Assembly: GCA_002361625.1 (NCBI GenBank)
Contig: DETL01000034.1
Span: 204,696-268,695 of the forward strand
Origin: Bacteroidales bacterium UBA3289
GTDB lineage: Bacteria > Bacteroidota > Bacteroidia > Bacteroidales > UBA932
Direction of reading: 5' to 3'
Length of the DNA stretch: 64,000 bases
The notes beneath the pieces were generated by a model. It was not told the origin of the DNA, did no database searches, and was given only the letters and a program-made list of their open reading frames with translations. Shown piece by piece: positions 44,589 to 54,662 of this stretch (position 1 is its first letter; each line of letters starts with the position of its first letter). The translations under genes were made by a program, and so were the position numbers.

Positions 44589-47421
44589 CAGGCCCCTCAT
44601 CTTCATGGCGTTGGTGCTGGCTCTCGTTTCCTGTGCAGGGAATCGGGAGCCCGCCCGTTTAGTGAATGTCTTCAATGGAACGGGTTTTGCCGGGAACACA
44701 TACCCCGGTGCAACCGTCCCTTACGGTGCCGTCCAGCTGAGCCCCGATACCGATGTGGACAACTGCTCCGGCTACCGGTACAAGGATGACCGCATCCTCG
44801 GATTCAGCCACACGCACCTCTCGGGGACGGGCTGTCCGGATTTCGGTGATTTCCTGGTGACCCCGGGTATCGACAGCGTGACGGCGCTGCCTTTCTCGCA
44901 TGCCCATGAGACGGCCTCGCCGGGCTATTACAAGGTCTCTTTCCCGGAGCGCAGGATCACGGCGGAACTCACGGCCCTGACGCATGTGGGCGTGCACCGC
45001 TATTCTTTCACCGGCCCCGGCACCCGGATGATCCGGATCGATGCGAACCATTGCGTGGGCGGCTGGTGCACGCCTGTCCGCGTCTATATCGACGAGATGG
45101 GCGGGGAGGTGACGGCTTCCCGCCGGGTGAACGGCTGGGCTGACAACCGGGATATCTATCTGAGCGCCGTCTTTTCCGCCCCTATCGTGGATGAATCCCG
45201 ACCGGAGCCGGGCGTGCTGCTGTTGACGTTCCCTCCTGAGACCAAGGAGGTTACCATCCTTGCCGGCATTTCCGGCGTGGCCCCTGAAGGGGCGTGGTCG
45301 AACCGGCTGGCGGAGACGTACGGCATCGGTTTCGACTTTGACAAGGCCCTTGCCTCGGCCCAGGCCCGCTGGGCCGAGGCGCTCGGCTCCATCCAGGTGA
45401 AAGGCGGACCGGCCGATGTCTTTTACACGAATTTCTATCATACGTTCCTGACGCCCAACCGCCTGGACGACATCGACGGCCGCTATCGGGACGAATCCGC
45501 ACGCAACCGGCAGCTTCCTGAAGGACGGCATTTCTACTCGACCTTGTCCATCTGGGATACCTTCCGCGCCTGGCATCCGCTCCAGACCATCCTGGCCCCG
45601 TCCTTTGTCGCGGACATGGTGAACAGCATGCTGGACGATTACGACTGCCGGGGAGAACTGCCCGTCTGGCCCCTGGCCAGCGACGAGACGGACTGCATGA
45701 TCGGCTACCATAGCGTATCGGTCATCGCGGATGCCTGGCTCCGCGGGATCCGGGATTTCGACGGCGAGAAGGCCCTGCAGGCCATGGTCGTCTCCTCCAA
45801 CAAGCGCAATGCGAATGCATCGGAACTCTACAACGCCTACGGGTACATCCCGGCCGACCTCAAAGTGGAAGCCGTCTCCCAGACGCTGGAATTCTGCTAT
45901 GACGACTGGTGCATCGCCCGGATGGCGGAATCGCTGGGACACAGTGACATAGCGGCGGAATACGACGCCCGTTCGCTGCGTTGGCGCGCCCTGTTCGACC
46001 CGAATACGGGTTTCCTCCGCGGCAAGAAGACGGACGGCAACTGGACGGAGCCCTTCGACCCGCTCGCCGGGTCCCGGGATTACACGGAGGCGACGCCCTG
46101 GCATTACCGTTTCTTCGTCCCGCATGACATGGCGGGCCTGGAAGCGCTCCTGGGCGGCCGCGATGCGCTGTACGGCGCACTGGATTCGCTCTTCACCTAT
46201 TCGCCGGCCGGCCAGAAGGAACTCCATGCCGATATCGGCGGTATCATGGGCCAGTATGCCCATGGCAACGAGCCCGGCCAGCAGATGCCCTTCCTGTTCA
46301 ACTGGGTCGGCGCTCCTTCCCGGACGCAGGAAACGGTCCGGACCATCTTGACCACGATGTATTCCACGGCTCCGGACGGCATCTGCGGCAACGAGGACTG
46401 CGGCCAGATGGGAGCCTGGTACGTCCTGGCGTCCCTGGGCCTGTACCCTGTTTGCCCCGGCACCGGCGAGTACCAGCTCGTCGCACCGCTCTTCCGGGAG
46501 TCGGTCATCCGCCTGGGGAACGGCCAGACCTTGACCATCCAGGCGGACCATCCGAAGTACGCCTATATTGCCGATGTCACCCTGAACGGCCGGCCGGTAT
46601 CCCGTAACTTCCTGACCTATGACGAGATCATGGGCGGGGGAGTCCTGTCTTTCCGCTTGTCGGAGAAACCTTGCCATGACCGGGACGGCCTTCCGGCCCC
46701 TTACTCGCTGACGCATGATACGCTGGTGTGTCCGCCCGCCATCCTGGGCAAACTCGTCCTCTTTGACGACGCGGCGGAGGTGACCATGACTTCCCGCACC
46801 GAGGGCGCATCCATCCGATACACCCTGGACGGCAGCGAGCCCGACGCGGCCAGCCCGCTTTACACGGGGCCCTTTCGGATCACGGAATCCTGCGTCATCA
46901 AGGCGCAGGCCTGCAAGGACGGTCTTCCGGCCTCTCCGGTGACCACCCGGACGGCGCACAAACTCTATTTCCATCCGGCGGGGGACCGCACGGGGATGAA
47001 GCCCGGCTGCCGATATACGTATCACGCCGCCAATTTCGTCCTGCTGGAGCAGGTGGAGCCGGATCCGCCGGAGGCCTCCGGCGTGATGGAGGTCCCTTCC
47101 ATCGCCGGGGCTCCGGATGCGGACCATTTCGCCTATGTCTTCACGGGTTACATCGACATCCCCGAAGACGGCATCTGGTCTTTCTACACGAAGAGCGACG
47201 ACGGCAGCGCGCTGTATATCGACGGTGTCTGCGTCGTGAACAACGACGGCTCGCACAGTGCGGTGTCCGTGGAGGGGAGCCTTCCGATGGAGAAGGGCCT
47301 GCACCCTTACAAACTCCTCTACTTCGACGACTATGAAGGGCAGGAACTCTCCTGGGGCTGGAAGGCTCCGGGCGCGGCAGATTTTTCGCCGGTCCCTGCC
47401 TCCCGGCTCTTCTATAAGTGA
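44581..47421 (+). CDS. GH92 alpha-mannosidase, lipoprotein, with chitobiase-C-like and PA14-like domains
   Basis: 946 residues from the ATG at 44581, inside the last codons of the phosphatase gene (8-base overlap), with lipobox LALVSC. GH92 hallmarks are FNGTGFAGNTYPGATVPYGA, GFSHTHLSGTGCPDFGDFLV, YAHGNEPGQQ and CGNEDCGQMGAWYVLASLGL. Residues ~735-790 form the chitobiase-type sandwich (SIRYTLDGSEPDAASPLYTG) and ~850-946 the PA14-like domain (IPEDGIWSFYTKSDDGSALY). It is the second GH92 of the window with the same domain order, and the two could act on different alpha-mannosidic linkages. A GH3 gene follows 39 bases later. Confidence 0.92.
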   Translation: MSSRPLIFMALVLALVSCAGNREPARLVNVFNGTGFAGNTYPGATVPYGAVQLSPDTDVDNCSGYRYKDDRILGFSHTHLSGTGCPDFGDFLVTPGIDSVTALPFSHAHETASPGYYKVSFPERRITAELTALTHVGVHRYSFTGPGTRMIRIDANHCVGGWCTPVRVYIDEMGGEVTASRRVNGWADNRDIYLSAVFSAPIVDESRPEPGVLLLTFPPETKEVTILAGISGVAPEGAWSNRLAETYGIGFDFDKALASAQARWAEALGSIQVKGGPADVFYTNFYHTFLTPNRLDDIDGRYRDESARNRQLPEGRHFYSTLSIWDTFRAWHPLQTILAPSFVADMVNSMLDDYDCRGELPVWPLASDETDCMIGYHSVSVIADAWLRGIRDFDGEKALQAMVVSSNKRNANASELYNAYGYIPADLKVEAVSQTLEFCYDDWCIARMAESLGHSDIAAEYDARSLRWRALFDPNTGFLRGKKTDGNWTEPFDPLAGSRDYTEATPWHYRFFVPHDMAGLEALLGGRDALYGALDSLFTYSPAGQKELHADIGGIMGQYAHGNEPGQQMPFLFNWVGAPSRTQETVRTILTTMYSTAPDGICGNEDCGQMGAWYVLASLGLYPVCPGTGEYQLVAPLFRESVIRLGNGQTLTIQADHPKYAYIADVTLNGRPVSRNFLTYDEIMGGGVLSFRLSEKPCHDRDGLPAPYSLTHDTLVCPPAILGKLVLFDDAAEVTMTSRTEGASIRYTLDGSEPDAASPLYTGPFRITESCVIKAQACKDGLPASPVTTRTAHKLYFHPAGDRTGMKPGCRYTYHAANFVLLEQVEPDPPEASGVMEVPSIAGAPDADHFAYVFTGYIDIPEDGIWSFYTKSDDGSALYIDGVCVVNNDGSHSAVSVEGSLPMEKGLHPYKLLYFDDYEGQELSWGWKAPGAADFSPVPASRLFYK

Positions 47422-47460
47422 TTGTTGTATTTGATTGATAGCTTTTTATAAGTGCTGAAA

Positions 47461-50139
47461 ATGAAGAAGTTCTGTTTTACGGTAGGATTGTTTTTGTCCA
47501 TGGTGGCGGCGCTGGCGCAGCCGCAGCTGCGGAAAGACAACATCGACGAGGTCGTGAAGGCCATGACCCTGGAGGAGAAGGCGTCCCTGCTGGTGGGAAC
47601 CAGTTCCGACAACCTGGTTCCGGGCCTGGCGGGGGGAACGCGGGCCATCCCGCGTCTGGGAATCCCGCAGACCGTTTTCTCCGACGGTCCCGCCGGTGTC
47701 CGGATCGACCCGGAAAGGGATCCGGCCCATACGGTGGCGACGGGATTCCCGGTGGGAACGCTCCTGGCCAGTTCCTGGGATACGGACCTCGTGGAGCGCA
47801 CGACCGCCGTCCTGGGCAATGAGGTGCTGGAATATGGCGTGGACGTCCTGCTCGCTCCGGGCATGAATATCCACCGCAACCCGCTCAACGGACGGAACTT
47901 CGAGTATTTCTCGGAGGATCCGGTCCTCTCCGGCAAGATGGCGGCTGCCTATGTGCGGGGTATCCAGAGTAACGGAACCGGTACCTCCATCAAGCATTAT
48001 GCGGTGAACAACCAGGAGACCAACCGGACGGAAAATGACGCCCTCGTGAGCCGCCGGGCCCTCCGGGAGATCTACCTGAAGAATTTCGAGATCGCCGTGA
48101 AGGAAGGGAAGCCCTGGACGGTGATGAGCTCCTACAACAAACTCAACGGGAAATACACCCAGCAGGATTACGAACTCCTGACCACCGTCCTCCGGGACGA
48201 GTGGGGATACGATGGCATCGTGATCACAGACTGGGGACTCAAAGACAATACGGTCTTGTCCGTCAAGGCCGGCAACGACCTGATGGACCCGGGCTCCCAG
48301 GTGGAGATCGACCGCATCCTCTCCGGTGTGCGGGACGGACGCATTTCCATGGAGGAAATCGACCGCAATGTCCGGCGGATCCTGGAGTACGTCGTCAAGA
48401 CGCCCCGTTTCCGCCAGTATCCCTTCTCCAGCCATCCCGACCTGGAGGCCCATGCCCGGATGGCGCGGGAAGCCGCGGCCGAGTCCATCGTCATGCTGCG
48501 GAACGAACGGCATGCACTGCCCCTTACGGGGCATGAAAGAGTGGCCCTGTATGGCGTTTCCAGCGAGAATTTCATCGCCGGCGGAACCGGTTCCGGCGAT
48601 GTGACCAAACCTTATGTGGTTACGATGACGCAGGCCCTGGAGAACGCCGGTTTCAAGCTGGACGAGGGCCTCAAGAAGTATTATGCTATGGAAGCGCCGG
48701 CTCTGAAGCACCGCTTTACGATCGAGCCAGTGGAGGATAACGAGTATCGGGAGGAACCCTTCCTGACCGCCTCGTCCATCGGGTTCCAGGCTTCGCTGAA
48801 CGATGTGGCCGTGGTCGTGTTCGGACGGCAGGCCGGAGAAGGGAAGGACCGGCATGTGGAGAACGACTTCGAACTTTCCGCCACGGAGCGGGAGCTCCTG
48901 GTGAACCTGAACAAGGCCTATCGTCCGAGGGGGAAACGGGTTGTGGTGGTCCTCAACGTGGGCGGTGTCGTCGAGACGGCGTCCTGGAAGCATCTGGTGG
49001 ACGCCATCCTCCTGCCCTGGGCTCCCGGCCAGGAAGGTGCCAACGCCGTCGCCGACATTCTGACGGGCAAGGTGAACCCTTCCGGCAAGCTGCCCATGAC
49101 CTTCCCGTGCAATTTCCTGGACATTCCCTCGTCGGCCGATTTCCCTTACGACTATGACCCGCTCTCTCCCTACCATGCGAAGGAAAACGTGGATTTCACC
49201 AGCTACTCGGAGGATATCTGGGTGGGCTACCGCTATTTCCAGACAGCGGGTGCGGAGGTTTCCTATCCCTTCGGCCATGGCCTCAGTTACACCAGTTTCG
49301 ATTATTCCAAGCCCGTCGTGAAGGCCGGATCCAACGGTTTCACCGCTTCCGTCACCATCACCAATACGGGCGATGTGGCCGGTAAGGAGGTGGTGCAACT
49401 GTATGTGGGCGCCCCTGCCGGCGGACTGGTGAAACCGGCGTATGAACTCAAGGGATTCGGGAAAACCCGGCTCCTCCAGCCGGGCGAAAGCCAGGTGATG
49501 ACCCTGACGGTGGACCATTACTCCCTGGCTTCTTTCAATGAAGTCACCTCGGCCTGGGAAACGGCGGAAGGGACGTACAGGATCCTTTTCGGCGCTTCGG
49601 CCACCGACATCCGCGCCACCGCGGAATACCGGCTCAAGAAAGCCCTTTCCTGGCCGGTGCACGATGTCTTCAGAATGCATCGGGGAGATTATTTCCCGGC
49701 TGTAAAGGACGCCGTCCCCGCAGGCCGCGGCCTACGCTACAGCTACCGTGAAGGCGGATACATGAGTGTGGACGGCTTCCTCTCCGCTCCGGAGAAAACC
49801 GCCGGCATCACGTCTGTCATCACATCGGCACTCAAGGAACGGGAAGACCATTTCTGCCTGCTGTTCACTGGCCTTATCAAGGTGGACCGGGACGGGGTCT
49901 ATCGGCTTTTCCTCCGTTCCGACGATGGCTCCCGCCTGGTACTGGACGGCAAGACTGTCCTGGATCTGGACCATGACGGCGGCGGATACCAGGAGGTGTG
50001 GCTCACGATGGAAGCCGGATTTCATCGGCTGGAAATCGGTTTCTGGGACAATTTTGCCGAGGAATACATCGAAGTGGGCCTGAAGGGTCCCGGCATCTCC
50101 GCGTACAATCTGCCTGCCGATATGCTTTACTATGAATAA
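47461..50139 (+). CDS. GH3 beta-glycosidase with C-terminal PA14-like domain
   Basis: 892 residues from the ATG at 47461 (GTG 9 bases earlier is in frame), signal peptide FCFTVGLFLSMVAALAQ. The GH3 barrel is complete: VFSDGPAGVR, VDVLLAPGMNIHRNPLNGRN, SIKHYAVNNQETNR and the nucleophile segment DGIVITDWG (Asp). The alpha/beta sandwich and fibronectin III-like domain follow (YPFGHGLSYTSFDYSKPVVK). Residues ~756-892 are an added PA14-like domain (FTGLIKVDRDGVYRLFLRSD) closely resembling the one on the phosphatase at 43032. In many GH3 enzymes PA14 is inserted in the sandwich; here it is at the C-terminus. It likely cleaves beta-glucosides or xylosides in the periplasm. It overlaps the next gene by 8 bases. 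Confidence 0.92.
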   Translation: MKKFCFTVGLFLSMVAALAQPQLRKDNIDEVVKAMTLEEKASLLVGTSSDNLVPGLAGGTRAIPRLGIPQTVFSDGPAGVRIDPERDPAHTVATGFPVGTLLASSWDTDLVERTTAVLGNEVLEYGVDVLLAPGMNIHRNPLNGRNFEYFSEDPVLSGKMAAAYVRGIQSNGTGTSIKHYAVNNQETNRTENDALVSRRALREIYLKNFEIAVKEGKPWTVMSSYNKLNGKYTQQDYELLTTVLRDEWGYDGIVITDWGLKDNTVLSVKAGNDLMDPGSQVEIDRILSGVRDGRISMEEIDRNVRRILEYVVKTPRFRQYPFSSHPDLEAHARMAREAAAESIVMLRNERHALPLTGHERVALYGVSSENFIAGGTGSGDVTKPYVVTMTQALENAGFKLDEGLKKYYAMEAPALKHRFTIEPVEDNEYREEPFLTASSIGFQASLNDVAVVVFGRQAGEGKDRHVENDFELSATERELLVNLNKAYRPRGKRVVVVLNVGGVVETASWKHLVDAILLPWAPGQEGANAVADILTGKVNPSGKLPMTFPCNFLDIPSSADFPYDYDPLSPYHAKENVDFTSYSEDIWVGYRYFQTAGAEVSYPFGHGLSYTSFDYSKPVVKAGSNGFTASVTITNTGDVAGKEVVQLYVGAPAGGLVKPAYELKGFGKTRLLQPGESQVMTLTVDHYSLASFNEVTSAWETAEGTYRILFGASATDIRATAEYRLKKALSWPVHDVFRMHRGDYFPAVKDAVPAGRGLRYSYREGGYMSVDGFLSAPEKTAGITSVITSALKEREDHFCLLFTGLIKVDRDGVYRLFLRSDDGSRLVLDGKTVLDLDHDGGGYQEVWLTMEAGFHRLEIGFWDNFAEEYIEVGLKGPGISAYNLPADMLYYE

Positions 50140-53100
50140 GATGGGACTGGACATGAGCAGGTTATCATCCGTTTTGATGGCACTTCTGGCGCTTGTATCG
50201 TGTAGCCGCACGGCATCGACGTCCAGGCAGGCCACCCCGCTATGGGAGCCGCCGAAGGAGGTGACCGTCGAAATCGGCGGTACCCTGGGCTGTCCCGGTG
50301 TGACGGACGCCCCGAACCAGTGGATCGCTTTCCGGAAGGATGTCCGGCTGGACGCCGTTCCGGCATCGGTCCCGGCCCGGATCGCCGTGGACAGCAAGTA
50401 CTGGCTCTGGGTGAACGGAGAACTCGCCGTCTTCGAAGGAGGCCTCAAGCGCGGCCCCAATCCGCAGGACAGCTATTTTGACGAAGTGGACCTGGCCCCT
50501 TATCTCCGGAAAGGGGAGAACCAGGTGGCCCTGCTGCTCTGGTACTTCGGTAAGGACGGATTCTCGCATCTGGGCAGCGGACAGCCGCAGCTGTGGTTCG
50601 ATGCCCCTGCCCTCGGGGATGCTCCGTGGATGTGCCGCGTGCATCCCGCCTACGGGACGGCCGCGGATCTGCCGGCGCCCAATTTCCGGCTGCCCGAGTC
50701 CAGCATCGCCTTCGATGCCCGGAAGGACCTGGGCAACTGGCAGACGGACCCGCTGGAGGGCTTCGTCCCTGCCGTGGCCCTGGAGAATACGCTGGGTGTC
50801 CTGCACTCCCGTCCCATCCCGCAGTGGAAGGACTTCGGAATCAGGACGGTTGCCTTTGAAACCCGCTCCGGCGCCGATGCCGATACCCTGGTCGCCCTGT
50901 TGCCTTACAACATGCAGATGACCCCCGTGCTGACTGTCGATGATCCCGAAGGGGGACATCGGATCGTCATCGAGACGGATCATGCCCGGGTCGGGGAGCA
51001 ATGCCTTCGGGCGGAATATATCACCAAGGCCGGTAAGCAGGAGTACGAATCCCTGGGCTGGCTCAGCGGCCGCCGGATTATTCTGACGGTGGACCACGGC
51101 GCCCGGGTGACGGCCCTGAAATACCGGGAGACTGGCTATGACACCGCCCCGGACGGCACGTTCAGCAGCTCCGACCCCTTCTATAACCGATTCTGGGAAA
51201 AAGGACTGCGGACGATCTATGTCAATTCCCGCGACTCCTTCTTCGATTGTCCGGACCGGGAACGCGGGCAGTGGTGGGGCGACATCGTCACCATCCTGGG
51301 GGAGAGCTTCTATACCTATTCTCCGTCCATTTATTCCCTGATCCGCAAGGGAATCCGCGAACTCTGCGACTGGCAGCGCCCGGACGACATCCTGTTCTCG
51401 CCCATCCCCGGCAATTACGGCGTGGAACTGCCTTGCCAGATGTTGGCCGCCGTGGGCCGGTACGGCATCTGGACCTATTACATGAACACCGGCGACCTGG
51501 AAACGGTACGGTATGTATATCCCGCCGTGAAACGCTATCTGGCCACCTATCATATCGGAGCGGACGGGCTGGTGGAATGGCACGACGGAGACTGGAACTG
51601 GGGGGACTGGGGTGATAACCGGGATATGCGGCTCCTGCAGAACCTCTGGTATGTCCTTGCCCTGCAGGGTGTTTCAGACATGGCCGATGCACTCGGAAAC
51701 CAGGCGGAGGGCTCCGCTTATTGGGCGCAGATGCTCGCCCTGTGCGAGTCCATCAACCGCGTCGCCTGGACGGGAACCTGCTACCGGCATCCGGAATACA
51801 CGGGCGAGACCGACGATCGGGTGAATGCCCTGGCGGTCCTGGCCGGCCTTGTGGACCGGGACCAGTACGATGCGCTCTTCGAGGTGTTCAAGACCCAGGA
51901 GCATGCCAGCCCGTACATGGAAAAGTACGTGATGGAAGCGCTCTTTGCCATCGGCCACGGGGATTATGCCCTGGAGCGGGAGCGCCGGAGATATGCATTC
52001 ATGGTGGACCATCCCGACCACGACACGCTCTTCGAGAACTGGAATGTAGGTGTGGATGGTGACTGGGACTGTGGCAGCGTGAACCATGCCTGGAGCGGCG
52101 GCCCCCTGGCCGTGATCCCGGCCCGGATGCTGGGGATCGCCCCCCTGGATCCTGGCTGGAAGCGTTTCTCCGTCCGGCCGGATCCTGCCGTCTTTGACGA
52201 ATGCTCCCTCTCGTTCCCCACGGTGGCGGGCACCATTTCCGTCACGTACAGCCGGAGCGGCGACTTCATGGAAGTGACCGTGCCGGAGGGTACGATCGCG
52301 GAGGTCTCCCACCCGGATACCTATCTGCGCAAGGCCCTCGGCCCCGGCAAGCACCGCCTGCCGCTCACCTTCAAGCAGGAGAATACGGCCGGCATGAAAT
52401 TCATGGACGCTTCCCTTCCCGTGGAAAAACGGGTGAAAGACCTGATGAGCCGTCTTACGACCGAAGAGAAGGTGCAGCAGATCACGGCCCAACTTCTGTA
52501 CGGGGGCGAGTTCTATGTGAAGCGGAACTATTCCGCCGGACATATCCGGAACGTGGGGCACTTCCTTCGGGGCGCTTCTCCCCAGGAAGTGGCCGAAGCC
52601 ATCAACGAGGACACTCGCCGTTCCATGGCGGCCAGCCGCTGGGGAATCCCGGTGCTGCAGCATGGTGAGGCGCTGCACGGCGCCCAGTGGGGGAGCGCGA
52701 CCTGCTTCCCGCAGAGCATCGCCATGGGCGCGACCTTCGATGAGAACCTGTACTACCAGGTGGGACAGGCCGTGGCCAGGGAACTGCGCGCCGTGGGCGT
52801 GCGGCAGGTCTATGCCCCGGTCATCAACATCACGCGGGACCAGCGCTGGGGCCGCGGACAGGAAAGCTACGGCGAGGATGTGCTGCTGAATTCCCGGATG
52901 GGCGTCGCTTACGTGAAGGCCCTGGAAGAGGGCGGCGTCGTGGCCACCCCCAAGCATTTTTTGGACAATTACGGGGAAGGCGGGCATGATTCCTTCGCCT
53001 CCGTCACCTCCTGGCGGGAACTCCGGGAAGTGTACCTGGAGCCCTTCCGCGCCTGTGTCCAGGAAGGCGGAGCCCGCGGCATCATGAGTTCGTACAACTC

Positions 53101-54544
53101 CGTGGACGGCCTCCCGGCCTCCTGCAACGGCCGGCTCCTGAACGACATCCTCAAGAAGGAATGGGGCTTCAAGGGCATCGTGGTCTCCGACTATGATGCC
53201 GTGGACATCATCCGCAGGCAGCACGGGCTGGCGGCATCGGAGGACGAGGCCCTGGCGATGTGTCTCAACAATGGACTGGACCTGGAACTGCACAACACTT
53301 CGCTCGGCTTGCTCGCGATGGTGCAGGACGGCCGCATTCCCATGCACGTCGTGGACGAGGCCGTGCGCCGCGTCCTGACCATCAAGTTCGAACTGGGCCT
53401 CTTCGACGAGCCCCTTGTCGATGTCGCCAAGGCCGACGGAACCGTCCGCTCCGAGGAGCACCGCGAACTCGCATACGAAAGTGCCGTCAAGTCCATGACG
53501 CTCCTGAAGAACAATGGTATCCTGCCGCTGAAAGGCGTCCGGCGGATCGGCCTGTTCGGCCCGGCCGCCAAGTCCCTGAACCTCGGTGACTACAGCGGCG
53601 GCTACGGCGGCTGGCACGGCGACGGGTCCGTCACGCCCTACGAAGGCCTCCGCCAGGCCTTGGCCGGACAGGCCGAGGTGCTGGTCAATCCGGATGCCCG
53701 CAGCTGCGATGTCCTCCTTTTCTTCCCTTCCATCCGGGAAGACGAGGGAAGCGACCGCAGCAGCTTCCATTTTCCTTCGGCCAGCATGACGGTGCGCCGG
53801 GAAGAGGGGGCGGTCATCATTGGCGAGCAGCAGGAAAAACGGATCAACGTGGACCAGGAGCAGATGGTGCGCGACCTCATCGCGACCGGAAAGCCGGTGA
53901 TCGTGGTCCTTCACAACGGTGCGGTCATCGACATCTCCGACTGGATCGATGGCGCCGCGGCCGTGCTGGAAGCCTGGTATCCCGGCGAGCAGGGCGGCCG
54001 GGCGGTCGCCGACGTGCTCACGGGACGCCGGAATCCCGGCGGACGCCTGCCTTTCAGCTGGGTGCGCTCTATCGGGCAGAACCCCTACTACTATTCCATC
54101 AAGCCCAGCGGGCGCGGCTACGGCTATGTGGAGAACGACGGCTCGCCGCTCTTCCCGTTCGGGTATGGCCTGAGCTACACCACGTTCGCTTACAAGAACC
54201 TGCAGTTGCCGGAGAAACTGGCGTCCGGAGAAAACCTCCGCGTAAAGGTGACCGTGACCAACACCGGCACCGTGGAAGGTGACGAAGTCATCCAGCTGTA
54301 TGCCCACGACGAACTGGCTTCTGTCGTCCGGCCTTTGAAGCAACTGGTTGCTTTCAAGCGGATTACCCTCGCTCCCGGCGAGAGCCGGGAAGTGGAGCTG
54401 GAGGTTCCTTACCGTCGCTTCGCCCTATGGGACGCCGATCTGGTGGAACGGGTGGAAGAAGGCTGGTTCGAACTCTGGTTGGGCCGCAACGCGGCCGATA
54501 AAGTGGCCGGCGGCCGCGTGCATGTCGCCGGCGGAACGATTTAG
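50132..54544 (+). CDS. GH78-like / GH3 fusion glycosidase, lipoprotein
   Basis: 1470 residues in one uninterrupted frame. The lipoprotein signal (SSVLMALLALVSC) may begin at 50132 or at the internal ATG at 50153. Residues ~30-750 resemble GH78 alpha-L-rhamnosidases: jelly-roll part (DSKYWLWVNGELAVFEGGLK) and (alpha/alpha)6 barrel (FFDCPDRERGQWWGDIVTIL, GDWNWGDWGDNRDMRLLQNL, CGSVNHAWSGGPLAVIPARM). From residue ~755 starts a complete GH3 enzyme: MKFMDASLPVEKRVKDLMSR, QHGEALHGAQWG, TPKHFLDNYGEGGHDSFASV, nucleophile GIVVSDYDAV, and a fibronectin III-like end. Two enzymes joined this way would act in turn on a rhamnose-capped beta-glycoside; that is inference. It starts inside the previous GH3 gene's end (8-base overlap). 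Confidence 0.85.
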   Translation: MNKMGLDMSRLSSVLMALLALVSCSRTASTSRQATPLWEPPKEVTVEIGGTLGCPGVTDAPNQWIAFRKDVRLDAVPASVPARIAVDSKYWLWVNGELAVFEGGLKRGPNPQDSYFDEVDLAPYLRKGENQVALLLWYFGKDGFSHLGSGQPQLWFDAPALGDAPWMCRVHPAYGTAADLPAPNFRLPESSIAFDARKDLGNWQTDPLEGFVPAVALENTLGVLHSRPIPQWKDFGIRTVAFETRSGADADTLVALLPYNMQMTPVLTVDDPEGGHRIVIETDHARVGEQCLRAEYITKAGKQEYESLGWLSGRRIILTVDHGARVTALKYRETGYDTAPDGTFSSSDPFYNRFWEKGLRTIYVNSRDSFFDCPDRERGQWWGDIVTILGESFYTYSPSIYSLIRKGIRELCDWQRPDDILFSPIPGNYGVELPCQMLAAVGRYGIWTYYMNTGDLETVRYVYPAVKRYLATYHIGADGLVEWHDGDWNWGDWGDNRDMRLLQNLWYVLALQGVSDMADALGNQAEGSAYWAQMLALCESINRVAWTGTCYRHPEYTGETDDRVNALAVLAGLVDRDQYDALFEVFKTQEHASPYMEKYVMEALFAIGHGDYALERERRRYAFMVDHPDHDTLFENWNVGVDGDWDCGSVNHAWSGGPLAVIPARMLGIAPLDPGWKRFSVRPDPAVFDECSLSFPTVAGTISVTYSRSGDFMEVTVPEGTIAEVSHPDTYLRKALGPGKHRLPLTFKQENTAGMKFMDASLPVEKRVKDLMSRLTTEEKVQQITAQLLYGGEFYVKRNYSAGHIRNVGHFLRGASPQEVAEAINEDTRRSMAASRWGIPVLQHGEALHGAQWGSATCFPQSIAMGATFDENLYYQVGQAVARELRAVGVRQVYAPVINITRDQRWGRGQESYGEDVLLNSRMGVAYVKALEEGGVVATPKHFLDNYGEGGHDSFASVTSWRELREVYLEPFRACVQEGGARGIMSSYNSVDGLPASCNGRLLNDILKKEWGFKGIVVSDYDAVDIIRRQHGLAASEDEALAMCLNNGLDLELHNTSLGLLAMVQDGRIPMHVVDEAVRRVLTIKFELGLFDEPLVDVAKADGTVRSEEHRELAYESAVKSMTLLKNNGILPLKGVRRIGLFGPAAKSLNLGDYSGGYGGWHGDGSVTPYEGLRQALAGQAEVLVNPDARSCDVLLFFPSIREDEGSDRSSFHFPSASMTVRREEGAVIIGEQQEKRINVDQEQMVRDLIATGKPVIVVLHNGAVIDISDWIDGAAAVLEAWYPGEQGGRAVADVLTGRRNPGGRLPFSWVRSIGQNPYYYSIKPSGRGYGYVENDGSPLFPFGYGLSYTTFAYKNLQLPEKLASGENLRVKVTVTNTGTVEGDEVIQLYAHDELASVVRPLKQLVAFKRITLAPGESREVELEVPYRRFALWDADLVERVEEGWFELWLGRNAADKVAGGRVHVAGGTI

Positions 54545-54548
54545 TTCG

Positions 54549-54662
54549 ATGCTTATGCGACGGATTCTTTTCGCAACCCTGGCAGAAATCTTCGGACTGA
54601 TGCTCCTGAGCGCCTGCAACAACCGCTGGGAGGCTCTCCCCGTAACCCTTTATATGCTATGA
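54549..54662 (+). pseudogene. 37-residue orphan lipoprotein signal (remnant)
   Basis: A short ORF, MLMRRILFATLAEIFGLMLL then SACNNRWEALPVTLYML, ending at a stop that overlaps the next GH3 start by four bases. It has a lipobox (LLSAC), and CNNRWEAL resembles the mature start of the GH106 protein in this locus (CQNRWTSL). It may be the leftover signal of a deleted glycosidase or a tiny leader used for coupling. Confidence 0.45.
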
